Source of the DNA: Acanthosepion esculentum
Lineage: Eukaryota > Mollusca > Cephalopoda > Sepiida > Sepiidae
Assembly: GCA_964036315.1 (NCBI GenBank)
Contig: OZ038480.1
Coordinates: 10,580,203-10,644,202 of the forward strand
Length of the DNA: 64,000 bases
Direction: 5' to 3'
A model generated the notes under the pieces. It was not told where the DNA came from, did no database searches, and saw only the letters and a program-made list of their open reading frames with translations. Position numbers and translations under genes: made by a program. This document shows, one piece after another, positions 1 through 12,329 of the stretch (position 1 is its first letter; each line of letters begins with the position of its first letter).

Positions 1-143
1 ACATGTGGAATCTGTATGATCCTTCTCACAAGACAAAGCCCCAAACCAAGGAGGAAATACGCAATTCTTATTCATATCCTTATCACATCTATGGCCGTTA
101 ACGGAGGATTTGCTGCTCATGCCTCATCCAGCATTGCTGGCAG
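1..143 (+). CDS. Retinochrome, first exon in window (5' partial)
   Basis: Retinochrome is the cephalopod opsin that binds all-trans retinal and photoisomerises it to 11-cis, supplying chromophore for rhodopsin in the photoreceptor inner segment. Reading from base 1 in frame 1 gives 47 codons plus two bases. They match squid retinochrome from the end of TM1 through loop 1 (RQSPKPRRKYAIL) and TM2 (MAVNGG, then AHASSSI). The exon ends at CAG before GTTTGT, leaving two bases that complete an Arg codon with the first base of the 3221 exon (phase 2). The initiator Met, N-terminus and most of TM1 lie left of the window. Whether this exon itself begins before base 1 cannot be seen. The family call rests on remembered squid sequence, but the match is close and continuous. 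Confidence 0.93.
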
Positions 144-329
144 GTTTGTAAATTTTAAAATCGTAAGATTTTTTTATAATTTAAAAAAATAGAATTTCTT
201 CTTGCTTTATTTCTATCTTATAAGGTTAATGAACAGTTTTCCCTAAAAATACATTTTTAGCAAATTTGATTAAAACCTCAGTTATGAACCACAACATTTT
301 GGATATGTTACTTTAAATGCAAAATCAAT

Positions 330-546
330 TAAAAGGGACGTCTTGGGTAAGGCGATAAACTACATCCGCGTCCTGGGTAAGACGATAAACAACGTCCAAC
401 AGCAAGGCCTCTGATCAGGAGGTTTTGAGGAGCGTGGAACCACCTCTTAATTGCTGGTGTTCCCAGATCCATCCTAACCCGGGGTGGTAGCACCCGTTAG
501 GGTCCCAGCTATGGGCAAATAGTTGACCCCACAACCTGACTCAAAA
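330..546 (+). repeat. SINE-like repeat segment sharing a core with tRNA-derived SINEs
   Basis: Two short near-copies of a GGGTAAGNCGATAAAC motif (about 345-360 and 375-390) are followed by a GC-richer block up to about 546. The block includes CCCAGCTATGGGCAAATAG near 506. The same 19 bases occur, on the other strand, in the SINE at 17165-17430, so this looks like a related retroposon with a different head. No clear A/B box pair or target duplication is visible. Confidence 0.45.
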
Positions 547-548
547 CA

Positions 549-912
549 TTATGAAAGTGTAAAAATAGATTTTAATACCAGAAATACTTTAAAAAAATTA
601 GTATCAGCAATAAATATTTGAAAAAAGAAAATATTACCAGAAATAAATCTTTTCAGCATTAAATAACCCATTGAGGTTGATATGCCATAAAACAAAACAA
701 ACCAAACCAAACCAGCAATACAAATCTTGTCGGCATTAAATAACCCATTTAGGTTAATATGCCACAAAAAAAATATACATTTCTTTTTAAATATTACCAG
801 CTATACATTTCTGTAAAAATTACCAGCTATACATTTTTGGAAAAAAAAAGGAAATTTTCTCGGCAATAACCCATTTTGGTTGATATGCCGTAAAACAAAC
901 CAAACCAATTAA
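549..912. repeat. Degenerate local repeats in intron
   Basis: Three imperfect copies of a ~50-base unit built around TAACCCATT...GGTTNATATGCC are seen near 649-703, 727-770 and 858-906. Copies of a TACCAGCTATACATTT motif lie between them. An AATTAAAAGGGA motif at about 328 recurs at about 908, so the block may be one larger repeated segment. No coding potential is apparent. Confidence 0.5.
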
Positions 913-936
913 AAGGGAACTACATTTCTTTTAGTA

Positions 937-1016
937 TTAGGTTGGTGCAAAAATAATGTCGTTTTTTGACGTTCAACTTCATGTGAGAAAACGACATTAT
1001 TTTTGCACCAACCTAA
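937..1016. mobile_element. 80-bp mariner MITE (cecropia-type ends)
   Basis: The element is exactly 80 bp. It has perfect 29-bp terminal inverted repeats starting TTAGGTTGGTGCAAAAATAA and is flanked by TA on both sides (935-936 and 1017-1018), the mariner target duplication. The ends are almost those of the human Hsmar1-derived MADE1 MITE, which is also about 80 bp. It has no coding capacity and would have been moved in trans by a cecropia-clade mariner transposase. Confidence 0.9.
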
Positions 1017-1018
1017 TA

Positions 1019-2410
1019 ATTGTAATAAGTGGAATCAGTATTATTTTATTTGTTTGTATGTATGACTGTTACACTTTGAAAACAGAACTCGATCGCGCGT
1101 TGGTCTATCGATAGTTTGTCTCGGTGATCGTATGTCTTAAGATTTCTCCATTCTCTTTCTAACCTAACTCATTTACTTGTATTCCTTTCATATGTATAAA
1201 CGAATATTAATTCCCCAAAATAAACCTATTATGACAGCAATTGCAAAACATTATATACGATACTGATGTTATAATTTATATACGATAGTAACGATTCCAT
1301 AGTTTTCAATACCCGAGTCTATTTTATTATTCATATTCGTTAAGTAAAAGGTGTTCTACGGAGGCTGAAATAGTTGCATATTATCGCCATTCGTTTGTGC
1401 TCAAGCTTAGGCAGAATCCAAGATTTCAAACGCCAATTTGGAAGACACGTAATCTCGTACCTCCCTGGAAGATATTTGCACTAATTTTTATTCTTCTTTT
1501 ACCATTTTCTATTGTGCCAAACTTAAGAAAGTTTTATAACGATTCGTTTGGATTAGGGGTATCTTTTGGAAGTTAGTTATATAAACTAGTGAGTTATATA
1601 ATTACTTTATACGTTACACTGGTAGCCTTATACCAGACTATATTAGACTTAATAAACAATTATAATGCCATCACAACATAGTATAATATTAAACAAAGTA
1701 ATTTAAAAAATAATTTCAATTGAAATCAGTTCAATTTTTTGCTAGTACTTGTTGTATCACGATTTATCATGTATGAATAAAAGTTTTGATATATTTATTT
1801 AATAAATGCTACTTTAGATATAACCGGTATGAAAAATAGGGCAACAAAGGAAGCCTATTAGTTAGGTAGCTCCACTAAAAAATGAAAACGCATATTTGAA
1901 GCTTTCTTTTTAGCTTTACTTGAAAGCTAAAAGATTAAATTTACTATTTCCAGTAAGCAAAATATTCTGGTTTATTTCACATAGAAATTATATTGATTGA
2001 ACTCTCAACTTTTTGGTCGCTTTCTGTAAAATCATTAAAATGACACATTTTGACACATTTGCAAACAAAAATTAATTCTCGGTTTTAAAAATCTTCCAAA
2101 AATAAAATATACTTTTCTTAAACTTTATTTGAAAAATATTAGCTGCTTTAAAATAGTATTAATCTGATTTGATACAAATATTATTTACCTTAAGTTGAAA
2201 ATAAACTGAAAAATGGATATTTTAAACAAATAGTAGCGGTGATTTACGTGCTTTCTACGGAGACTTTATCTTAACATCGCTCGTCAATCACGTAACAATT
2301 GCCGATAAAGGTGTTGACAGACTTATTGTTCAACGGAGACTTTATCTGTTAAAACCTAGTTTAAGAAGCACCTTTTTATATAATTTTTAAGTACTCGGTA
2401 ATCTTTAAAA
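1019..2410. other. AT-rich intron sequence, nothing recognised
   Basis: This is part of the first intron seen here (144-3220). I find no coding exon, structured RNA or recognisable repeat in it. Confidence 0.5.
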
Positions 2411-2701
2411 GGTAGGAGGCACTGTGGGGTAATGGATTGCAGCTCTGATTGAGGAATCGTGGAGCAGAGTTCGAATTCCAGTCGTATCCATTACATTCAC
2501 TTACGTGCTAATACCCTTGGAAAAGGTATGAATCCTTTTCTTCTTCCCCCACCAGATATGGGTAAATAGCAGGACAGACCGGGTTTTATAACCTTGGATG
2601 ACAACTGCGCTACCGCAGAAAGAAATGGCAAATCGTCAGTCATATATCGAAACATGATCGCCTAAGTGTGTATCACGCATTGCACATAACTGACTGAATC
2701 T
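2411..2701 (+). mobile_element. tRNA-derived SINE
   Basis: The head resembles a tRNA gene. An A-box-like TGGGGTAATGG lies near 2424-2434 and a B-box-like AGTTCGAATTCC at 2468-2479. The body runs to CACATAACTGACTGAA near 2700. A second copy, in reverse orientation and lacking the head, is at 17165-17430. Octopuses are known to carry tRNA-derived SINEs (OK, OR1, OR2 types), but I cannot assign the subfamily. It lies in the intron between exons 1-143 and 3221-3348. Confidence 0.8.
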
Positions 2702-3220
2702 GTAAAATGTTGAGAATTAGGAATGCTGACTTTAAATTTACCGTTCTTATTCCCTGATAATGTTGTGTATGGTGGACTATACTTTCAAAAATCGACACGT
2801 TATATAATATTTTATTTTAAAAAAAACACTTCTGTTTTTCTTTCTTCTTCCTTCAACTTTTGTTGACCGTCCCTTCACTCCTTGGTCAATGAGATTTGCA
2901 CGCAGGCTGACAAGTTTCAGGTTTCAGTAAATTATTTTATTAACTTCATCCTTTACTCCAGGTTACCGTTAGATGAAATTTACTCAGAAAAAAAATTTAA
3001 CACCGGTTGTATCAAGAATTAATCTCTAAATAAACATTAGTGTTATATTAAAGTTTAAAATTTACATAATATTGTGTTTGCTTAAAATTAACTGAAACAT
3101 CTCAAATTATTTCAAATCTTTGAATTTATGTTACATGTTTTGATTTGATCTGAATGAAAATAAACAAAGCTATTCGTCTTTGTTCTTATATATATCAGCT
3201 ACATTTAAATTTTATTGCAG

Positions 3221-3348
3221 ATGGCTTTATGGCAGCATCGGTTGCCAATTAATGGGTTTCTGGGGATTCTTTGCCGGGATGTCCCACATTTGGTTACTTT
3301 TTGCATTTGGAATGGAACGTTATGTTGCTGTATGCCACCGTGAATTCT
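3221..3348 (+). CDS. Retinochrome exon: loop 1 to end of TM3
   Basis: The exon follows the acceptor TTTATTGCAG and ends before GTAAGT. The first base completes the Arg codon, then 42 codons read on from WLYGSIGCQLMGFWGFF through TM3 to CHREF. The Cys of GCQLMG is the expected disulfide partner of the Cys in extracellular loop 2. MERY at the end of TM3 stands in for the opsin (D/E)RY motif. The exon ends in phase 1. Its length, frame and both splice sites agree with the neighbouring exons. Confidence 0.95.
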
Positions 3349-4168
3349 GTAAGTAGCTACTTGCACTGTTATGCCAACTTCACATTTTTCTAGAGATTAA
3401 ATATATCCATCAAATTTGCTGAAGCGTTTAAATTTTAAGCGACATGTATATCATTAAAGTTTTAGATAACTTTCTATCTCATTTTTGTTCTTTGTCAAAG
3501 ATTTTGATTTGAAGTTTTCACTGTTTTATAGTCACTATATATAAATAATATTCGCTACTGAATTAAGATGGATTTTATGTTGAAAAAAAAAGAAATATTT
3601 GTTGCGTAAAATGACTGCTTTTTTATCATTTGGTTATAGATTTATTGGTTTACTAATATAGATAGATATGTCCAGTGTTATGATCGAAAAGTTAAACACT
3701 TTATTTAATAATTAATGTGCTTATCTACCTGATTCTACTGCAGCAAATTTTAATCATTGCTATATAGCGAATGTAATTATGTTTTTATCAAAGTACTATA
3801 TCTTAAGAGTTCTGCTAATATAATTTCCAAGTTAATAAGTCAGCGTGTTGTGTTGAGGAGAGGTTACAAGAACCATTACTTAATTTTTAGATGATACACT
3901 TTCTATAGAATATGTAGTAAAAACAGAACCAGTGAATAAACTTTATTGCACTTTACTCTGACGACACGTCTACTGACGTATACTACAGGATGCTTTTTTA
4001 TAACTGCTAGATCTTAAGGGGGATTTAATTGATGATTTATCCGTACAGTATACTGATTAGGAAGTGTGTCTTGCAAGCCACTTTCTAAATGAAGATTTTG
4101 ATCCTTATTTAGTTGTCCACAAGTGTAAATTTATGCTTAATTAAATTAAGTTTCGTAAACAACAATTA

Positions 4169-4540
4169 TACTGTAATGGAGAGCAAGCAATTATTCACCA
4201 TACTGTAATGGAGAGCAAGCAATTATTCACCATACTGTAATGGAGAGCAAGCAATTATTCACCATACTGTAATGAAGAGCAAACAATTATTCACCATACT
4301 GTAATGGAGAGCAAGCAATTATTCACCATACTGTAATGGAGAGCAAACAATTATTCACCATACTGTAATGGAGAGCAAGCAATTATTCACCATACTGTAA
4401 TGGAGAGCAAGCAATTATTCACCATACTGTAATGGAGAGCAAGCAATTATTCACCATACTGTAATGGAGAGCAAGCAATTATTCACCATACTGTAATAGA
4501 GAGCAAGCAATTATTCACCATACTGTAACGGAGAGCAAAT
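4169..4540. repeat. 32-bp minisatellite, about 11.5 copies
   Basis: The unit TACTGTAATGGAGAGCAAGC plus AATTATTCACCA repeats head to tail with a strict 32-base period. Starts are at 4169, 4201, 4233 and so on up to a last partial unit at 4521. Only a few substitutions separate copies (for example GGAG/AGAG and GCAAGC/GCAAAC), so it amplified recently. It lies in the second intron. It is not a CRISPR: there are no spacers. Confidence 0.95.
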
Positions 4541-5308
4541 ATACTCTCACAGATCTTCGTACTATTCTGACTAACTTTGATGTATTCGATATTTCCTCAA
4601 TAAGAGCCGTTTATTCAATGGCACATTTTAATCAAACAACCAGATCACAAGATCAGAACACCGTGCGATTAATAGATTCTTAAATGGAAAGGAAACGATA
4701 ATCCAGATTAACATTGAAACTCTAGTTCTTACATCTATCAAACAACGAAGATTAATTCTTTTCGTATATGTTGCCCCCGGAATGTTTATTTCTTGAACAA
4801 AATGTAATTTTACAAGGTTTGAGGAAATATTATTGGCCGCTCGCAACACCTTCTTATTGATTCGGCAGCCATAAACTAGGTCATTGTGTTTAAAAATAAA
4901 ATAATCTTTATCTAAGTCATCAGAATCAAAAGCAAATACTTCTGTCTGTTTCTGCTTGGATTAAATGAATGACCTGCAATTTTACGAGCTTAAGTATTTG
5001 TAATCTAATCAACAGGATTTACTGAATTGAAAAAGTCCTTACTAATGTCCATCTTTTAGGTTGTTCCTTTTATCTGTGTTCAATTATTTATTTTATCTAG
5101 TTATATTCGTTTATATAAGCGTTTCTATATATCTTTATTTATTTTAGCGCTTCTTTCTTACTTTCTTTAGATAAGTTCATAGATAAAGCGAAAAGTATTT
5201 CCCTCTGACAATATTCATTATTCACTTTTTCTTACTTTACATCAGACTCACACACACACAGAGATTGAGGAAGATGACATTTAACTTATTCTATCGTAAC
5301 AATATATA

Positions 5309-5404
<96 letters not shown>
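5309..5404. repeat. Compound (CT)n(TA)n microsatellite
   Basis: About 45 bases of CT repeats run directly into about 50 bases of TA repeats, inside the second retinochrome intron. Confidence 0.95.
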
Positions 5405-5407
<3 letters not shown>

Positions 5408-5469
5408 CAAGTTGAAAATCATTTAAAATATAATTCGACGGTACGTATCACTTAGCCCTTTGAGCCCTG

Positions 5470-5615
5470 ACCAGCGATTTACCGGTGGTTGAGAAAAATG
5501 ACATAATGCCCAGCCACCAGTTGAATGGTGCAAGAGAAAAAAGACGTAATGCCCAGCTACCGGTTGAACAGTGGTAGAGAAAATGACATAATGCCCAACT
5601 ACCGGTTGAACTATC
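5470..5615. repeat. ~50-bp tandem repeat, three imperfect copies
   Basis: The motif GANNTAATGCCCAGC followed by TACCGGTTGAAC recurs three times, at about 5500-5525, 5545-5570 and 5587-5612. The spacing is close to 50 bases. Confidence 0.7.
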
Positions 5616-5821
5616 AGAAGACAACTCTTCACATAAGATAAATATTAGTAGATAATACCAAAATATATCATTCTCTACAAGGAAGACTCAAGATATTAGA
5701 AGCTATTATTATAGAAAAGTATCAACCAGATTTCTATAAAATATATTTCACCATCGGGTTCGGTATTTTAAATGTGTCTAAATTATTTAATAGACAATAA
5801 CATCCTTAACTGGTTATAGCT

Positions 5822-6905
5822 GACATTAAGCGAATGGACACCAAAACGAAAAAGTTTCTCACCTGCCACCACATGCATTATCCCAAGGCTGATGTTGATC
5901 GTCTGTATGTGCCCAGATCAGAATGAGGCAGAGGATTAGTTCAACTCGGTCTTACAAACCTACAACAATTGGCCTTCAAAGATACTTAGAAACTACAGAA
6001 GACTGGATGATGATCTGTTTCAAAGAAGATGAAAGTAATAAACGATTTTATTCAGTGATAAAGAATGCCAACAAGTTCCAAATGGAATTTCAAGTGGGTA
6101 AAGAAATACAAGTAAAGCATAATACACCGACTGCAGCTGCAAAAACCTTAAAAAGAAAGCAAAAACAAATGCAACCTGATACAGAAACTATGGCAAAATA
6201 AACTGCTTCACGGTCAATACTCTGCCTGTATCAAATAAACTGATGTAGACAAACCCCGTACCCATCAATGGCTATGTAGTGTTGGGTTAAAAGCTGAAAT
6301 CGAATGTTTTATTCTTGCTGCACGAGACCAATGCCTGCTAACTAGAAAATACCAAGAACACATACTGAAAAAATGTGTTAACCCGAAATGCGGATTCTGT
6401 GATAAATATCCAGAAGCAATTGACCATCTTGTATCAGGTTGCGTGGTATTAGCACCCACTGAATATAAAACAGCATGACAGAGTGGGCCAATATCTGCAC
6501 TGAAAAATCTGCAACACTTACGGAAAGGAAACTGCTAGAAATTGGTATGAACATCACCTAGATTCGGTTACACAGATATGACCTGTAACAATTTTACGGG
6601 ACTTCATAATACACACGACAGAACAATGAACGGTAATCGCCTAGGCATCGGGATTAGAGACCACAAAGACAAAATGTGCCTCCTTATTGACATGGCAGTC
6701 CCTGCAGACTGCAATGTATCTTTGAAGATCTTCAAAAAAATTTCAAAATACAAGAAACTTGAAATCGAAATCTCAGTAATGTGGCACATGAAAACATCAA
6801 GAATTGCAGTTGTAGTTGATACCTTCGGATTAATTGGAAAAGATTCCAATAGACTCATTGAAGGAATTCCTGGTAACCCCCGTCTTTAAGAAATACCAAA
6901 AAAAT
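5822..6905 (+). pseudogene. LINE ORF2 C-terminal fragment, decayed
   Basis: Conceptual translation in shifting frames matches the region after the reverse transcriptase of a non-LTR retrotransposon common in animals. In order I read HYPKADVDRLYVPRSE (5880s), TTIGLQRYLETTEDWMM (5958-6008), HQWL...GLKAEIECFILAARDQCLLTRKY, then a Cys-rich piece with CGFCDKYPEAIDHLVSGC (about 6390-6445). A C-terminal domain follows with MWHMKTSRIAVVVDTFG and IPGNPRL. Several stops and frameshifts show it is dead. The reverse transcriptase and endonuclease are absent, as expected for a 5'-truncated insertion. Clade not assigned. Confidence 0.85.
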
Positions 6906-7723
6906 GTACTCACAAGTACAACCCACAAATACGAATGCCTTTATCTATGTAAAATATATATGATTTTCTTTTTCAAAACTGCTCATTGAAAAATGTCATG
7001 ATGCCATTTTTGACCTTAGGTCTCTGGTCGGGGCCCGGAAATAAATGACTATACACCAGAAACCAAAAGAAATAAAATAATAATAATAACAACCTTTTTT
7101 ATCGGAGCTCTGGGCCTCATGAGAAAAGGAATAGGCAATTTTACTAACAGTGTCTCAGTTAACATCAACATACAAGTTGTCCAGAAGATCGCCCTACTAG
7201 AAACATTCTAAGAAAAGTGTGACAATTCTCCTATGGGGACTAAGGACCATAGTTTAGACGTGGCTCTACAGGTTATGAACCAAGAAACATAACATACACA
7301 AATGATAATAACAATAATCATAATAAGTATAAATAGCTTATGCATTATTTTACCGTGCGGCCAGCTACATATAACCGATTTGCACATGATATCTCTTATA
7401 CGATAGACGTATACTTGAATTCTAGCGTTCCAAAAAAAAAAGTCACGATGTAATAGCAAAAATAGAATGAAACAAAAATTATGGGCAGTTGATACACATT
7501 TTGATTCCGATGTACAGTAATTGGAAAATACAAAAATAAGATAAACAAACAGATCTGAAATTCTGAAATCTAATTCTCCCTCCAGCTTTTTAATTATAAT
7601 ACTACGTTGCTTAAAAAAGTAAATAATTTTTTTTAATTTATTCAACATCGCTTGATAATGGTACAAAAATATTAATTTTAATTTTTAGTTCCGAAACATA
7701 GTAATTTCTGTGTTGCGATGAAA

Positions 7724-7725
7724 AT

Positions 7726-7786
<61 letters not shown>
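7724..7786. repeat. (CA)n(TA)n microsatellite
   Basis: A short CACACA run passes into about 50 bases of TA repeat within the intron between 3348 and 8686. Confidence 0.95.
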
Positions 7787-7792
<6 letters not shown>

Positions 7793-8685
7793 GCCCAAAC
7801 AACATGTGTTTCAACAACAAAAAATCTGTTTGTTTAAATGCTCAGATTTTGGAAAGTGGGTCTGACCGAGAATTTTTAAGCATCCTATCGTATATGTTCA
7901 GAGTAGAATACCATCACAAAAAAAAAACAAGAAACTGTAGCATATATATAACATTTGATGCCTATGAAGTCAAAGGTCTTATTGCTTAAAAGTGACTAAA
8001 ATATTTTCAATTAATAAGGGTTATTTGAACATGCCCTTTGTAAATGATGCCTGTTGATTACAAAGTAAGTACTTGCCTTGATTCTATTCCCTACCAAAGT
8101 GTCATATATTTACATTAAGGTTTAGGACAAACAATGAACCTATTACATTATGTACTGCAGCAGAAAAATACATCTTATGGAAATGGCTCTCTTGTGAATT
8201 CCGTAAATAAAAAAAACATGATCTTTTTGTTACATTATTATTATTGTAAAATCTTCTGAAGAAAATAATTATGTTTATATTCTCTATATTACTCTGAGTT
8301 ACCTTTTCCTTCTTGTAAATTCTTTCGAATATTTGTTACTTAAATTAGAGATTTCTCTTTCATTTTCACATCTTTTGCTTTCTATCGTCTCTCATATCAT
8401 CATGCAGTGTTAGGAAACAACCCGAATCAGAAATAAAGAATAAAATCCCATCATTTGCAGTAGCATTCATTATCCTTAGGAGCCTGTCCTTTCAGGGTAG
8501 CTCTTCATTTTATTTTCAACCCACGCAGCTTTCTTACAAACGTAGTATGACAATTTGGTAGTCGTGGTAAAAAGTAACATAAATATAAAGAAAGAAAGAC
8601 TACCCAAAACATTAGTTCTCATTGGCAATGCTGCATTTATTTAATAAATTCGAATATTAAAATGTCCGTTATGCTTAATTTCCAG

Positions 8686-8782
8686 ATAACCAAATGCCGT
8701 CTATTTATTACACAGTAGTAATTGCATTGATGTACATTTTTGGAACCTTTTGGGCAACAATGCCTTTACTTGGATGGGGAAC
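8686..8782 (+). CDS. Retinochrome exon: loop 2 and TM4
   Basis: The acceptor TTTCCAG precedes it and the donor GTAAGT follows. Two bases complete the Tyr codon opened by the 3348 exon. Thirty-one codons follow (NQMPSIYYTVV, then GTFWATMPLLGWG), corresponding to intracellular loop 2 and TM4. It ends in phase 2; AC plus the first base of the 15402 exon gives Thr. The intron before it is 5337 bases and the one after is 6619 bases, both filled with repeats. Confidence 0.95.
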
Positions 8783-10600
8783 GTAAGTATATTTGTACTT
8801 ATGTTTGATCTTGAATGTAAACTAATATCCGATAACTGCCATACCTTCTGGGGTGTCTACATTAGGCACCTCCACTTTTCGCGAAAAAACACCATAACAT
8901 AATGAAAAAGGCCACAAACTTAATAAGATTAAAGTTTTATCGTCAAACTGTTTATGTTATTATTAAGATGAGAGACCAAAGTATTTTTTACTGTTTTAAA
9001 TTTTTTAATCCTTTCTAATACGTTCGAAACTTCGGTTAAAAATCTTGTTTTGTTTACGTCATCGGAGTGGCGTAATAATTACATTGACTTTTTGGCGCTT
9101 TTTTCCGTTGAAAACTCATTGATTTGGAAATTCTGGAGTGTCTATATTATTATTCTACTTATATGTATGTACGACAGTTACGCTTTTCTCTGTTTCAAAT
9201 ATAGCATCTCCCGACCACTGGTTCTATTCTGTTGTAACAGGTTACGCTTTCTAACGGAACGATTTACATCAAAAATCAAAATATTTAGCGAGAATCAATT
9301 GAAGTGTTGTTCCCGGCCTGTTTCCCGGCCATCTTTTTAGTTATGATCCAAGTCGAGATTCCCAACCTCCCTAGTTTGTTTTGACTTCCTTTTCATCTCA
9401 ACTGGATCAGCCTTTTACTTCCCCATGTCCGAGTTATTTTATTTCTTTCCCACTCCCTTAGCGAGAGTGCTTCTTGATTTTGTCCTCTGGGCAGAATACA
9501 GCGACCTCTCTATTTTGAGGGTTGGACGGGCCCTACTAACATAAATTATGTTTAGTTTAAGAATTTGTTGAATTTTAGTTTGTTATGGGGTTCATCTCCC
9601 TCCCCTTTCATCTTTTCATGATTAGAATTTTATATATTTTATTATCATCAAATTTTTATGGTGTGGGGCGCGTTTTTGTAGGTCCCATCTGGTGAGGATG
9701 TGGTATTATGGTGTATGGAGGAATGAATGGTGACGGACGAATTCTTGTGGTGAATGTGTCAATTGTAATGTATGAATGGGTCGCGAATCTGATTAGCTAG
9801 GTATAGGATAGTTAGTTAAGACCAGCCTTTACCCCTCCCTTTTTTCGGCCTTGTGCCACAATTTGTACATTTTTGTACGAATAAATAATGAGAATCAATT
9901 GAAGAAAGTGAGGAGAAGGGGAAGGAGTGTGAAGGAATAAATCTAGGAGGCGAGAAAGTTAGACTAAAACGCAAACCAAAGGAAAGGAAGAGAGAAAGAG
10001 AGAGAGGCATGAATAAGACGAAAGAAAGACATATTAACAGTTTTGTTTATGAATATCAAGAAACAATGAGCGACGAAAGAAAAGCTTATGAATTGTAATA
10101 GATGAAAATTATTTATGGAAAGATAGAACAAAAGAAGAATTAAAGAAATACAAAATATTTGTGCAGTCTTTATTCCTTTTTCGCGTATGAAACTTGTCGA
10201 TGATTGTGTAACATTTTGTGAAAATCATTGGCGGGCAATTAAATGTGAGTTAAGCGAGAAAGTTAGAAGATGCAAGCAAAGTGTAAGAGATGAGTATAGA
10301 CATAAGAAAATGGACAATTTTAGTTTTCAACACCCGTGGAATTATAAGCAAAATCGTCCAAATTTCCAATATGTTTGCATTAATCTTTCGAAGATTTATT
10401 CATTCGACTGAATTCCTCCTTTGGGTTGCTTTTGATATTCTCAGCAAGTCTTAGAATGATCATGATTCTTCTCAACATTAGAGACTGTATATTTCTATGA
10501 AGCGTTGGGGTTTTTGTTTCTGTTTACAATTCAGTTATAGTTACGTGTATTATACTAGTTGTATGCAAGATTTCCCAAATCACCCTTTTATGAAAAACAG
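8783..10600. other. Intron sequence without recognised genes
   Basis: I see no convincing exon or known repeat. About 9300-9840 is less AT-rich than its surroundings. About 9890-10010 is purine-rich. Any of this may be a degraded retroposon leader. Confidence 0.4.
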
Positions 10601-10619
10601 AGACTGCATATACAGTTTA

Positions 10620-10621
<2 letters not shown>

Positions 10622-10691
<70 letters not shown>

Positions 10692-10895
10692 GAACATAGA
10701 AGTCAACACTTCGAGGCGACAGTCTGTTTGATGCTAGTGCAATCGTCAGAGTTACCTGACAATTGCACTAGCATCAAACAGACTGTCGCCTCAAAGTGTT
10801 GACTTCTATGTTCACTTTTATATTTACACACGCTCTATCTCTGATATTGAGCACTTTATCCCATAAATATAACACACTTTAAGACTATATTTCTT

Positions 10896-10942
<47 letters not shown>
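10622..10942. mobile_element. (TA)n-bounded palindromic element, copy A
   Basis: A (TA)n tract (10622-10686) is followed by an inverted repeat whose arms (10687-10749 and 10756-10819) pair almost perfectly around a 6-base loop. A ~75-base unique tail (TTACACACGCTCTATCTCTG...) and a second (TA)n tract (about 10901-10941) follow. The copy at 57783-58107 is homologous over palindrome and tail, so this is a dispersed repeat family and not a chance hairpin. It has no ORF. It sits in the intron between the third and fourth retinochrome exons in the window. Confidence 0.85.
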
Positions 10943-10948
<6 letters not shown>

Positions 10949-12329
10949 TAATTTAATGAAAAATAGTCCACTTTAAGGCTTCATTTGTAATCATTTATTT
11001 CACCAGAGAATGTTATTTTTCTCTGGATCTTCAGACTTCACTTTCAAAAGATGTAACGAAAAATAATTTTAAAATCTACACTTTTGACGAGCAGTATTAA
11101 GCTTATATGAGTTGACATAGAGGGTGTTGAGGAATAGTGTGAGAAACATGGTCGAGTTTAGAGAGGGAAGGGAGAGTTTTTAAATTTATTTTTATATTTC
11201 TTTTTATTATAATAATTAATATTGAGGAAGGGGGGGGTAAGGATGAGACATTGACCTATTTAATCGGGCAACCCAACAAAATCATATGGGGGAAATGAAA
11301 AAAGAAAAAAGGGAAAAAAGGGGAAAAGGATAAAAGGCGGGGAGGGCGAAAATAAAGTAAAGGGATATAAGAGATGTACGTAGGGTTTTTGAAGGAAGGA
11401 GAGGGGTGGTATAGCTTTAGCAATTTAGATAAACGCAGATTTCAACGTTTGATAGTAATTTAAATTTTTAAAACGCCACAAAGAAATTAAATTTAATGCT
11501 TGTTAGCAATTCAAATATTCAGCTTCTCCACAAATGAATTAGGAATTTAATATAAGCCGAATCCTATATTAATAAACATACTTTTACGGAGATGATACAG
11601 TCAAAAGGCGAGATGGCTTGCTGAATACGATTGAATTTTACAACAGAGATTGATAGAAGTCAAATCAATTCATTACTTGGAAAAGAAAGTTAGTCGAAGT
11701 AGAATATCGCTAGCATATTTCAAGTAGCCAAATCAAACAATGAAAATGATTTACATCAACTTGTTTAAGTTTTGAAGTGTGACTTCCGCAAAAGAGAAAA
11801 AAATCTACCGAATCGTATTTAAAGCTTACATTATTCAAAATAAGAAATTTTGACGTTGTAAAGTGGATACTTTACAATAACATGTAACTCAAGAAGTGAA
11901 ATGAATCATCATTAACTTATACCAAAAACCGGTATTCATCCAAAGAATAAGAAGTTCTTGACATGATCAAATGTTTATTTCCTGGTTCCCATATGTTTCT
12001 GTAACAAAGTGAGGGAAATTTTTAGATATTAAGTATGTATCTATTTTATTATTGTGCTATGGTCTATGTAAGTAAAATGTTGGTGACGCCTTTCAAGGGT
12101 AAATAATCGATGCAAATTTATTGATAAAACGTAAGAAGTTGTTATAATTATAAAAGAATGGAGGAACAGAAATGTAAATACTAACATTTTCGGGTTTTAG
12201 TTATTTAAATATGAAGTTTATTTATTTTATTTAATTAAATATTGGCTTAAGTATTTAAGTTTTTAATTCTTAATAATCTATCTTTGTATAATACAAGGTA
12301 CCTCCATGGATTTTTCTAAAAAAAGTACC

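Noticed and set aside
2411..2490. Functional tRNA gene
   Set aside because: A and B box-like strings exist, but the cloverleaf is not intact and the unit continues into a SINE body with another copy at 17165.
4169..4540. CRISPR-like array
   Set aside because: The repeats are contiguous with no spacers, and the genome is animal. It is a minisatellite.
7208..7666. Minus-strand open frame of about 150 codons
   Set aside because: It has low-complexity Ile/Phe/Cys composition typical of AT-rich non-coding DNA, no homology recognised, and lies within a retinochrome intron.
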